Below, piece after piece: positions 8,835 through 15,489 of a stretch of 64,000 bases of DNA. Numbering within the stretch: position 1 is the first letter of the stretch; each line of letters begins with the position of its first letter. This DNA is from Anaerosphaera multitolerans (GTDB taxonomy: Bacteria; Bacillota; Clostridia; Tissierellales; Peptoniphilaceae): NCBI RefSeq assembly GCF_004006535.1, contig NZ_RLIH01000005.1:1-64000 (forward strand). Direction: 5' to 3'. Position numbers and translations under genes: made by a program. The notes below the pieces were generated by a model. That model saw only the letters and a program-made list of their open reading frames with translations, was not told where the DNA came from and made no database searches.

Positions 8835-9089
8835 TTAAAATGGTCTATCTATAATGTTTATAGCTGATATTGAGTTTTCTAATATTCCAACTAATACATC
8901 TTCAAGAAGGCTTTCAGGATTACTGTAATAACTTTTTAAGTAAGGCTTTACTAAATCCTTTAAATCAGATATTTTACACTGATTAATTTCGTATCTTTGA
9001 AACTCGTCAAATACTTCAAATAACTTACCGTCTATGCTTTTATAAACCTCTACTATTTCCTGTCTTCCGATTATTTTTATTCCGTTCAT
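8835..9089 (-). CDS. small phage protein of unknown function
   Basis: ATG 9089 lies seven bases after GGAGG; a TTG six bases upstream is less well placed. The 84-residue product is acidic in its second half and has no motif I recognise. It ends ten bases before the ATPase start and is a member of the leftward early operon. Confidence 0.7.
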   Translation of the reverse strand: MNGIKIIGRQEIVEVYKSIDGKLFEVFDEFQRYEINQCKISDLKDLVKPYLKSYYSNPESLLEDVLVGILENSISAINIIDRPF

Positions 9090-9091
9090 AT

Positions 9092-9193
9092 TCAAACCTC
9101 CGTATTTATGGTATAATTACCATAGAAATATTTTTCTAAGTCCTTTAAATCGCGGTCTAGGCATTTGAGGACTTTTTTATTTATAACTTTCAT
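9092..9193 (-). CDS. very small phage ORF, 33 residues
   Basis: ATG 9191-9193 overlaps the TGA of the preceding gene in an ATGA arrangement, and its own TGA at 9092-9094 is two bases before the next ATG. It encodes a charged helical peptide (MKVINKKVLKCLDRDLKDLE and 13 more residues). The tight coupling on both sides is the evidence that it is translated. Function unknown. The palindrome at 9107-9124 lies within it. Confidence 0.6.
   Translation of the reverse strand: MKVINKKVLKCLDRDLKDLEKYFYGNYTINTEV
9107..9124. promoter_or_regulatory. perfect palindrome, possible operator or hairpin
   Basis: TATGGTA-TAAT-TACCATA has perfect seven-base arms and sits about 20-35 bases before the start at 9089. 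It could be a protein-binding site or an mRNA hairpin affecting the next gene. It does not resemble the GTACA operators of the immunity region. Confidence 0.4.
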
Positions 9194-9387
9194 ATTCCCA
9201 CCATATTTTCTAAACCTATCAAAGCACCATTTATAGCTATAAAACTAAGAATGACATGTGCAAATATTATAAACACTGCTTTTAAAAAATTTTTGATATT
9301 CCATACCGGCTTATCATCAATAAATAACCATCCTCTTTTTATAAAGTATTTTGTGTCTTTTACTTTTCTCCTTCTAACTTCCATCAT
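9190..9387 (-). CDS. small basic protein with one membrane helix
   Basis: Translation probably starts at ATG 9385-9387, which overlaps the TGA of the excisionase-like gene. The 65-residue product has a very basic N-terminus (MMEVRRRKVKDTKYFIKRG) and a hydrophobic helix near residues 35-58. No family recognised. The open frame extends upstream but that part is the excisionase gene read in another frame. Confidence 0.65.
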   Translation of the reverse strand: MMEVRRRKVKDTKYFIKRGWLFIDDKPVWNIKNFLKAVFIIFAHVILSFIAINGALIGLENMVGI

Positions 9388-9580
9388 GCACCTCTTACGC
9401 TTGTAACATCTTTTCTTCTTAAAAAGTTTTCGAAAGCTTCTTTTTCTACTAAAAACTTCCTTCCGTCTCCGCCTGTGATTATCGGGCAATCTTCATGATG
9501 TAAAATTCTATAAGTGTCTGATTTATTCAATCCATAATTTTCCATAATATCTTTAGAATTATCATTTTTTCTTCACTCAT
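9384..9580 (-). pseudogene. excisionase-like helix-turn-helix protein, frameshifted in a poly-A tract
   Basis: A MerR/Xis-type DNA-binding fold is readable as MENYGLNKSDTYRILHHEDC followed by GGDGRKFLVEKEAFENFL, ending at TGA 9384-9386. The well-placed ATG at 9578-9580 (behind GAGGTGG) is out of frame by one base: six T residues on the plus strand at 9565-9570 should be seven. An internal ATG could still start a 46-residue form, but without a ribosome site. The protein probably controlled excision or early genes. Confidence 0.68.
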
Positions 9581-9590
9581 TTATCCCACC

Positions 9591-10010
9591 TCACTTTTCA
9601 CAACAAAATAATGATAATATTGCTCCTACAAGTTCTTTGCCTTCCTTTTTACACTTTTCCCAAGTTGGAAGTTCATGTTCCTCTATTACTCCATCGCTTA
9701 CTATGTCCAAGGCTTCATCTACAATTAATGCAAAATCTTTCTTTTCCTTACATACGCTTAAAAATGCTCCTTCAAGACTTCTTATTTTTATCTTTGGTAA
9801 AGTTCCTATCCTGTCTATATGTGCTAAGTGTTTATATCCCAATGATGTATCGTTGTAGATTTTTGCCATTTCTTTTACCATATTTTCATTTGGAACTGTT
9901 ATATCCAATTCATAGGCCCGCAAAGTTTTTGATGTTATGTTTAATAGTTCTGCAGCTTTTTCCTGCGTAATTCCTCTTTTCTCTCTTGCCAGTTGATATA
10001 TTTCTTTCCA
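9591..10010 (-). pseudogene. XRE-family regulator lacking a start codon
   Basis: The frame encodes 139 residues. An XRE helix-turn-helix is clear in REKRGITQEKAAELLNITS. An AGGAG site lies just upstream, but no ATG, GTG or TTG occurs in frame between the upstream stop at 10026-10028 and the helix-turn-helix; the nearby GTG is out of frame. A small indel at the start is the simplest explanation. It lies between the 51-residue gene and the excisionase-like gene, where phage antirepressors or Cro-like proteins are common. Confidence 0.6.
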
Positions 10011-10037
10011 CTCTCCTAACCTCTTTTAATTAAATAT

Positions 10038-10193
10038 TTAGTCATTCTTAATTGGAATCCCTACCTTAATCTCATACAGCTTTATATCATCCATAGAAAT
10101 TAAAATATGTGTATGAGGATGATAATTATCTTCTAGATATTTGATTAATGGTTTACATAATTTTTCTAACTCTTCCATTTTTTCCTTATCCAT
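10038..10193 (-). CDS. 51-residue phage protein
   Basis: ATG 10191-10193 follows a very strong AGGAGGGGAG site. The peptide begins MDKEKMEELEKLCKPLIKYL and continues with HPHTHILISMDDIKLYEI. It looks like the small conserved proteins found just after Cro in Firmicutes phages, but I cannot name a family. Confidence 0.7.
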   Translation of the reverse strand: MDKEKMEELEKLCKPLIKYLEDNYHPHTHILISMDDIKLYEIKVGIPIKND

Positions 10194-10293
10194 ACTTCTC
10201 CCCTCCTTTATTCATAAATATAGGTACTTTCCAGTTCTGTTAATACGTGGTGCAAATAGTTATAATGTGTTTAGTTAAGTTTTGTTAAAGATA

Positions 10294-10517
10294 TCAAACT
10301 GAACATTTTGTACTTTTATTGAGTGAAAAAATTTCTTCTATCGGCGCCTGAAACACATCAGCTATATCTTGTGCTACCTTTAAAGACGGCGTTCTCTCGT
10401 TATTTTCTAAGAAACCAATGTATTTTGGAGTAACTTTAACTAGATTAGCTAGTTGGAGTTGCGATAATCCACTCTTTTTTCTTAACTCTTTTTTCTTAAC
10501 TCTTTTAACTTACTCAT
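10294..10517 (-). pseudogene. Cro-like XRE regulator, broken by a 14-bp tandem duplication
   Basis: ATG 10515-10517 lies behind AGAGGTG, the first gene leftward from the immunity promoters. The frame stops after 11 codons because a 14-bp unit occurs twice in exact tandem (10475-10488, 10489-10502). With one copy removed it encodes 69 residues of a complete XRE helix-turn-helix (SGLSQLQLANLVKVTPKYIG) ending at TGA 10294. By position this is the lytic-switch regulator, so its loss should lock the prophage in lysogeny. Confidence 0.82.
10475..10502. repeat. 14-bp exact tandem duplication in the Cro-like gene
   Basis: TTTTTTCTTAACTC is repeated head to tail at 10475-10488 and 10489-10502. The duplication shifts the minus-strand frame by two. 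Confidence 0.92.
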
Positions 10518-10548
10518 TTCATCACCTCTTTTTATTTAATCTCTTATA

Positions 10549-10563
10549 TGTACATATTGTACA
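10549..10563. promoter_or_regulatory. immunity operator O1
   Basis: TGTAC-ATATT-GTACA is a palindrome with five-base arms and five-base spacing. It overlaps the -10 of the leftward early promoter, so a repressor bound here would block lytic transcription. Confidence 0.75.
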
Positions 10564-10584
10564 GCACAAAACGTACAATGTCAA
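10556..10584 (-). promoter_or_regulatory. leftward early promoter
   Basis: On the minus strand TTGACA (10579-10584) and TACAAT (10556-10561) are 17 bases apart, reading into the Cro-like gene. O1 covers the -10 and O2 the spacer. Confidence 0.78.
10563..10577. promoter_or_regulatory. immunity operator O2, degenerate
   Basis: AGCAC-AAAAC-GTACA matches the TGTAC-N5-GTACA pattern at eight of ten arm positions. It abuts O1 and lies in the spacer of the leftward promoter. Confidence 0.5.
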
Positions 10585-10613
10585 TTGTTATTTTTTAACT
10601 TTTTTAATATAAT
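10585..10613 (+). promoter_or_regulatory. repressor promoter
   Basis: TTGTTA (10585-10590) and TATAAT (10608-10613) are 17 bases apart on the plus strand. The -35 abuts the -35 of the leftward promoter, so the two are back to back. O3 begins six bases after the -10, which allows autorepression. Confidence 0.78.
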
Positions 10614-10618
10614 ATGTA

Positions 10619-10633
10619 TGTACACAGAGTACA
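10619..10633. promoter_or_regulatory. immunity operator O3
   Basis: TGTAC-ACAGA-GTACA has perfect five-base arms with the same spacing as O1, 70 bases away. It lies just downstream of the repressor promoter. Confidence 0.75.
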
Positions 10634-10652
10634 CTTAAAGGGAGGAATTGTT

Positions 10653-11063
10653 TTGTTTGGAAATAGATTATCCGAATTGAGAAAAAATGCTAATTTAACT
10701 CAAAAAGAATTGGCGGAAAAATTTGATTTAACACCTAAAGCAATTTCTTTCTATGAATTAGGACAGAGAGAGCCTGATTTTGATACTGTAGTAAAACTTG
10801 CGGATTTTTTCGGAGTAACAACCGACTACTTATTAGGTAAATCCTCTCACCCTCAATTAACTAGACGTAATGAGTTAGATATTGAAAAAGATTTAGAGGA
10901 TATGAAAAAACAGCTTGAGGAAGGGACTTTAAGAATGGATTTAGGTGGTGAACCTATTGATGAGGAGATAATGCAGTTTATTATCGAAAACATGGAAAAC
11001 ACTTTAATTCTTGCAAAACTCAAAGCTAAAGAAAAGTTTACGCCTAAGAAGTATAAGAAGTAA
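10653..11063 (+). CDS. phage repressor, XRE family
   Basis: The 136-residue protein starts at TTG 10653, eight bases after GGGAGG, and has an N-terminal XRE helix-turn-helix (LTQKELAEKFDLTPKAISFY) with the DYLLG end typical of Firmicutes phage repressors. The acidic C-terminus is short and has no peptidase motif, so relief of repression would need another factor such as an ImmA-type peptidase. It is intact although its Cro-like counterpart is broken. Probable binding sites are O1-O3. Confidence 0.85.
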   Translation: MFGNRLSELRKNANLTQKELAEKFDLTPKAISFYELGQREPDFDTVVKLADFFGVTTDYLLGKSSHPQLTRRNELDIEKDLEDMKKQLEEGTLRMDLGGEPIDEEIMQFIIENMENTLILAKLKAKEKFTPKKYKK

Positions 11064-11064
11064 A

Positions 11065-11987
11065 GTGGTGATTAAAATCAATTACAAAGACAAAAACAAC
11101 ATAGAAAAATTTTTAATTTATAGAGATAAACAAATTTCAAAATTAGAAATGCTTATTAAAGAGTGGACAGAATTAGAAAATAAATATAAACAAAGTGTTT
11201 TACTCTCTTATTGGCTTGACGATTATGAAAGTTTTTTACGCAATGAAGATAAATTTAAGAAAAAGAAAAAATACTTTACATATAAAAGAGGACAAGTATT
11301 ATTTATTAATTTTGGCTATAGAATAGGACATGAATTAAGTGGAAACCACTATGCTGTGGTTATAACTTCTACAGATTCTCCTTTTAATGGAAATATTACC
11401 GTAGTACCTTTAATTTCTAAAAAAAATTCTACCATAAGATACAACCAAGTAGATTTAGGAAATTGTATTGTTGAAAGCTTATCAAATAAAGCTAATACTG
11501 AAAAAAATAGTATCGCACATAAAATAGAAAACTTAACTATATTTATAGACAATACAAAACCATTATTTGATAAAATAGATGAAATTTTACATTCTAATCA
11601 AGATGATAAAATAGAATATTTTAATATTATATTGAACGAAATATCTCCCCAAATTGAAACTTATAAAGAGTTTTTCCCTTCTTTAAAAAAAATAGATTTC
11701 AATACTGTATCCCCAATTAGTTCATTAGGGCTTATACTAAAAGATGAGCTTAAATACTTGATACTATTAATTCTTTAAAAAATGAACTTGATACTTTTGA
11801 TAAACGCGTTATTCTTAGTAAAAAATTATAAAAGGGAAGCATTGCTTCTGTTGACCAAATATCAACAATCAGTAAAATGAGAATATTAGATCCAACTAGA
11901 AATACAGACCGTTTATCTAAAATTAAAATTTCTAATAATTATCTTGATAAAATTTCCGACAAAATTAAAGAACTTTATCTACCATAA
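11065..11987 (+). pseudogene. PemK/MazF-family protein, degenerate at its C-terminus
   Basis: Translation probably starts at GTG 11065 or 11068, one base after the repressor stop. A PemK/MazF fold is evident at about residues 75-160 (KRGQVLFINFG, AVVITSTD, NITVVPLISKK). The frame shifts near 11750 and stops at 11778; the true frame continues from 11757 (LDTINSLKNELDTFDKRVIL), meets TAA at 11829-11831 where the context reads KL-stop-KGS, and ends at 11987. MazF proteins are endoribonucleases, but longer phage versions beside repressors are poorly understood. The PemK domain itself is intact, so a truncated product may still be active. Confidence 0.75.
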
Positions 11988-11994
11988 ATTACAA

Positions 11995-12023
11995 TTGACA
12001 ATTATCTCTTTATTTTATATAAT
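11995..12023 (+). promoter_or_regulatory. perfect consensus promoter for a small RNA
   Basis: TTGACA (11995-12000), a 17-base spacer and TATAAT (12018-12023) lie just after the PemK-like gene. The predicted start is near 12030. The next coding start is over 110 bases away, beyond a terminator. Confidence 0.85.
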
Positions 12024-12029
12024 TGTGTT

Positions 12030-12127
12030 ACAAAAGTCCTATAGGGACTGCTCTTAGGAGCCGATTAGATTTTGCCTTAAGTGGCTAAAAGAGAGATACT
12101 TGTAATAGGTATCTCTCTTTTCTTTTA
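12030..12127 (+). ncRNA. putative structured small RNA, about 95 nt
   Basis: Between the consensus promoter and a 12-bp terminator there is no ORF, but three successive small hairpins can be drawn: AGTCC/GGACT (12035-12049), GCTC/GAGC (12050-12061) and TTTTGCC/GGC-T-AAAA (12070-12090). The terminator stem AAAGAGAGATAC/GTATCTCTCTTT (12088-12120) is followed by a T-rich tail. I do not recognise the RNA. It could act in trans or be an attenuated leader of the ImmA/IrrE gene downstream. Confidence 0.6.
12088..12127 (+). terminator. terminator of the small RNA
   Basis: Twelve-base arms at 12088-12099 and 12109-12120 pair perfectly, followed by TTCTTTT. Confidence 0.8.
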
Positions 12128-12145
12128 TTATAAGTAGGTGGTTTT

Positions 12146-12575
12146 ATGCAGGTATCTAAGATAAGGTCAATAGTTAAAAAGTTGGTACATAAACATAGAA
12201 CTATTGATCCTTTTAAAATTTGTGAATTAGAAGACTATGTATTAGTCAAAATTCCAATGCCTGAAAAATTGAGAGGATATACCTCTTTAAAAAAAAGAAT
12301 TAATGTTATATATATTATATAGTAACCTTTCAGAAGAAATACAAAGACAAACTTGCGCCCATGAACTTGGACACATTAAGTGTATGCATAGAGATAATAT
12401 AGCTTATACCTCTACTAACACTTTGTTTGTCACGGATAAACAAGAAAATGATGCTAATATTTTTTTATGCTATCTATTTCTATCTGAATATACTAAGACA
12501 GAACTTATGGAACTCACAAAAAAACAGATAGCTAATATGATTGGTGTAGAAGAAAGAGTTGTAAATTTATTATAG
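12146..12575 (+). pseudogene. ImmA/IrrE-family metallopeptidase, frameshifted
   Basis: ATG 12146 lies behind AGGTGG and reads MQVSKIRSIVKKLVHKHRTI to about residue 55, then stops at TAG after an extra base near 12320. The following frame continues directly (YSNLSEEIQRQTCAHELGHI) to 12575 and holds the HELGH zinc motif. The restored protein would be about 142 residues, a standard stand-alone ImmA that cleaves the phage repressor. The broken gene leaves the repressor without its obvious antagonist. Confidence 0.8.
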
Positions 12576-12599
12576 TTTTTTTATTTTTTAGTTTGCGAA

Positions 12600-12611
12600 G
12601 AACGTAAGTTC
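12600..12611. promoter_or_regulatory. LexA (SOS) box-like palindrome
   Basis: GAAC-GTAA-GTTC exactly matches the GAAC-N4-GTTC core of Gram-positive LexA boxes, inside a longer palindrome AAGAAC/GTTCTT (12598-12613). A TATAAA follows at 12613-12618, so binding would cover the presumed promoter of the OLD-like gene. Confidence 0.5.
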
Positions 12612-12652
12612 TTATAAAACACATTACTTTATTTAATCAAAGGAGGAATTAT

Positions 12653-14272
12653 ATGAATGTTATAGATATCAAACTATCTCATTTACATATTAATAAGTGG
12701 AGAAATTTAAATGATTTAGATATAAAAATAGGAGAACGAATAACTCTTATTTCAGGACATAATGGAATCGGAAAATCAAATATATTAGCTTTGTTAGCAT
12801 CAACTTCTGGCAGTTCTAAAAAAGGATTAAATCTAAAGTCTAATTTACAACCAGAAATTTATGATTTTTTCTACATTGATCCTGATGAAATGGACAAAGA
12901 TTATAAGGCTTATACACGCTATACAGCAATCCTTGAAAACGGAGATAAATATGTCTTTACCAAAAGAATGAGGTTGAAAAATGATATCAAAGATCGTAAT
13001 ATTATTAGAATAATACCTGAAACTCACAAATATCCATTAGATTCAGAGAAATCTATTAAACATTTCCAAGATGAAGTAAAAGAAAAACTTAATGGTTTTG
13101 TTGGAGCAGAAGGAAGAGTCCCAATCCCCACTATTTTGTTAAGTTTGTCAAGACTTCTTCCTTTAGGTGAAAGTGGAGCAAGCTATGACTCTATAAGAAA
13201 AGATGCTAGTATCTATGAAAATGATCTAAATAGCAAATATAAAACTTGGTATAATTCAGTTTTGCCAGGTTCAATTATCGATGATGACTTTGTTAGAGTT
13301 AGAAAAGAAAAAACTAATAAAGAAATTCACACTATGAAAATTTATAATACTGTACCTTTAACAATTTCTGTTGGACAAGATAATTTAACTAATATAATCC
13401 ATACATTAACTGAGTTTTATACTCTCAAGAAAATTGATATAAATTATATTGGAGGAATTTTATTCATTGATGAGATTGATGTTTCATTGCATCCTGACGC
13501 TCAAATAAGGCTTGTTAATTTATTGATTACAATTGCCGACGAACTAAATTTGCAAATTATAATAAGTTCTCATTCTCTTACTATAATTAGTGAAATATCT
13601 AAAAAGATGAAGAAAAACCCGAATCTTTACAATATTGTTTATATTAAAGATTTAAATGCTCCTAAAGTCACGAAATTCAATGATTATAGATCTATAAAAA
13701 CGGATTTATTTGAAAATATTACCGGAACTTTAAAACCAAAAATTAAAATTTATTTTGAAGATGAAATGGGAGCAAAAGTTTTTGATTTTCTTATTAATGC
13801 GTATAGACAATTAGAACAAAGTCCAAGTATTTCCATTAAAGAAAAGATTAAAAAACTGAATTCCGATTTTGAAAACATTGATATCATTGAAGCTCATATT
13901 GGCTGTGACACAGCTAAAAGCTTAGTTGAGGCAGATGAATATTTTAAAAATGTTTTGTTTGTTTTAGATGGAGATGCTCAAATAAAAAAAGATTTAAAAG
14001 AAAAAAAGAACTTTTCTAGAGGTAAAAAAACATATAATGAATTTCTTCAGAAAGAACCTACCGAATCACGGTATTCATCTTTCAAAGATATAAATAATAT
14101 TATTTATCTTCCATCATATTATCCTCCTGAATTTTTCCTTTATAAGATAGCTTACACATATGCAATGGATCCACTAGAGCCGAATCATCAAGCTTTTTGG
14201 AGAGGAATTGAACTCGTTACTTCAAAAAATTATACTACTCAAACCGTTAGGAAAGAACTTAAAGTTTCATAG
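12653..14272 (+). CDS. OLD-like ATPase-TOPRIM nuclease, probable defence gene
   Basis: The 539-residue protein starts at ATG 12653 behind AAAGGAGG. It has Walker A GHNGIGKS at 35-42, a signature-like LSRLLPLGE near 164-172, Walker B GGILFIDEID at 268-276 and the H-loop SSHS at 305-308. A TOPRIM-like domain follows, with acidic E369/E371 and the DGD motif at 439-441. This is the architecture of OLD-family nucleases used in phage exclusion and in Gabija and PARIS defence. Its stop is TAG and the same frame continues for another 67 residues (next entry), so it may be C-terminally truncated. It stands upstream of a Dam-type methyltransferase. Confidence 0.78.
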   Translation: MNVIDIKLSHLHINKWRNLNDLDIKIGERITLISGHNGIGKSNILALLASTSGSSKKGLNLKSNLQPEIYDFFYIDPDEMDKDYKAYTRYTAILENGDKYVFTKRMRLKNDIKDRNIIRIIPETHKYPLDSEKSIKHFQDEVKEKLNGFVGAEGRVPIPTILLSLSRLLPLGESGASYDSIRKDASIYENDLNSKYKTWYNSVLPGSIIDDDFVRVRKEKTNKEIHTMKIYNTVPLTISVGQDNLTNIIHTLTEFYTLKKIDINYIGGILFIDEIDVSLHPDAQIRLVNLLITIADELNLQIIISSHSLTIISEISKKMKKNPNLYNIVYIKDLNAPKVTKFNDYRSIKTDLFENITGTLKPKIKIYFEDEMGAKVFDFLINAYRQLEQSPSISIKEKIKKLNSDFENIDIIEAHIGCDTAKSLVEADEYFKNVLFVLDGDAQIKKDLKEKKNFSRGKKTYNEFLQKEPTESRYSSFKDINNIIYLPSYYPPEFFLYKIAYTYAMDPLEPNHQAFWRGIELVTSKNYTTQTVRKELKVS

Positions 14273-14275
14273 TTT

Positions 14276-14476
14276 ATGAACGAAAAAAATGATTTGAAAA
14301 TAGATAACTTAAAAGGTCAAATTGCTGAATTTCTAATTGAATTTTTCACTGATACTGAACTTTTAACAGATTATTTCAGTAAAGATAGTAATTTCGAACT
14401 TTTAATTTCTTTCTTCAAAGAGTACAATAAAAAAATCAAGTTCCTTAAAGATCGAAATTACTCTAAATTCTTTTAG
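14276..14476 (+). CDS. 66-residue ORF, either the C-terminus of the OLD-like protein or a small partner
   Basis: ATG 14276 is in the same frame as the OLD-like gene, separated from it only by TAG and one TTT codon. No ribosome site precedes it. The helical, Phe-rich acidic sequence reads plausibly as the natural end of the larger protein, which would make the TAG at 14270-14272 a nonsense mutation. A separately translated small protein is the alternative. Confidence 0.5.
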   Translation: MNEKNDLKIDNLKGQIAEFLIEFFTDTELLTDYFSKDSNFELLISFFKEYNKKIKFLKDRNYSKFF

Positions 14477-14533
14477 AGTAATATTCTATTCATTGCCATA
14501 TACATCATATATAATTATATTGAGGTGAAAATT

Positions 14534-15376
14534 ATGCCTAGAACTTTATCTCCTCTAAGGTATCCTGGAGGAAAAACAAAGCTTTATAAATATACAAAAA
14601 ATTTAATAGAAAAAAATAATCTTTCAAATTGCATTTATATAGAAGGATTTGCAGGTGGATCAGGGCTGGTCTTAGAGTTGTTAGCCAATAATGTTGTAGA
14701 TAAACTACTTTTAAATGATATTGATAAATCTATATATGTACTTTGGAAAACAATATTAAATAATCCTAAACCACTTATCGAACTTATTAACACTATAAAT
14801 ATTACAGTTGATGAATGGTACAAGCAAAGAAAGATTCAAGATAATAAAGACTTAAGTCAAAATGAAGTTGAGTTAGCTTTTTCAACCTTGTTTTTAAATA
14901 GAACTAATAGATCTGGCATTATATATGCTGGTCCTATAGGAGGATATGAACAAAAAGGTAAATACAAAATTGATTGCCGATTTAATAAAGATAGTATTAT
15001 AGAAAAGATTAATTATATTCATTCTATGAAAGATAATATTGAGTTTTATAATTATGACGCTGAACTATTTATTGATAAAATAATTAAAGAAATAAAAGAA
15101 CCTTTTTTCTGTTTCTTTGATCCGCCTTATTTTAAAAAAGGTCAAAGCCTATATGTTAATTTTTATAATTATGATGATCATAGTTCTTTGGCCAATAAAA
15201 TATCTAGTTTAAATAACAATTGGATCGTAACATATGATAATGAAGATGAAATAAAGCAACTCTATTCAAAGTTTAAACAAAAAAACTTTAATCTAAACTA
15301 TAGTGCTGGAACAAATAGAGTTGGTACCGAATTAATGATTTATTCAGATTCTATAAAAACAATTAATTTTCAATAA
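14534..15376 (+). CDS. dam: D12-class (Dam-type) DNA adenine N6-methyltransferase
   Basis: ATG 14534 lies seven bases after GAGGTG and the product has 280 residues. It shows the family order RYPGGK (9-14), SAM-binding FAGGSG (39-44), NRTNRSGI (122-129) and catalytic DPPY (196-199). Enzymes of this class often methylate GATC or similar sites and occur as solitary phage or restriction-linked methylases. Its place directly behind an OLD-like nuclease and ahead of a terminator suggests the two form one transcription unit in which methylation may protect host or phage DNA. No restriction endonuclease of classical type is present. Confidence 0.9.
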   Translation: MPRTLSPLRYPGGKTKLYKYTKNLIEKNNLSNCIYIEGFAGGSGLVLELLANNVVDKLLLNDIDKSIYVLWKTILNNPKPLIELINTINITVDEWYKQRKIQDNKDLSQNEVELAFSTLFLNRTNRSGIIYAGPIGGYEQKGKYKIDCRFNKDSIIEKINYIHSMKDNIEFYNYDAELFIDKIIKEIKEPFFCFFDPPYFKKGQSLYVNFYNYDDHSSLANKISSLNNNWIVTYDNEDEIKQLYSKFKQKNFNLNYSAGTNRVGTELMIYSDSIKTINFQ

Positions 15377-15393
15377 TAAAATTTAAAATCAAT

Positions 15394-15430
15394 AAAAAGT
15401 CTACTCCAATAAAATAAAGTAGACTTTTTT
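15394..15430 (+). terminator. rho-independent terminator after the methyltransferase
   Basis: AAAAAGTCTACT (15394-15405) pairs with AGTAGACTTTTT (15418-15429) and is followed by further T. It closes the OLD-methyltransferase unit. Confidence 0.85.
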
Positions 15431-15489
15431 AACAAATATTAAAGAACGTATGTATAGAACTTACATTCTACTAAAAGGAAGTGATTAAT

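Noticed and set aside
7179-8867. Plus-strand open frames opposite the ATPase gene
   Set aside because: They are Ser/Phe/Leu-rich antisense shadows of an AT-rich coiled-coil gene, without ribosome sites.
12598-12613. AAGAAC-GTAA-GTTCTT as a terminator of the ImmA gene
   Set aside because: The stem is six bases with no following T run; its GAAC-N4-GTTC core fits a LexA box better.
669-14272. Recoding of TAG as a sense codon in the phage
   Set aside because: TAG is the natural stop of intact genes in the same prophage (MBL gene at 4279, rusA at 2996, the replication gene at 3397), a TAA also interrupts a gene, and frameshifts are as common as nonsense codons. Decay explains all of it.
12653-15376. 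Naming the OLD-like gene as Gabija or PARIS
   Set aside because: There is no UvrD-like GajB and no separate DUF4435 gene; the methyltransferase partner does not fit either system. Only the ATPase-TOPRIM architecture is claimed.
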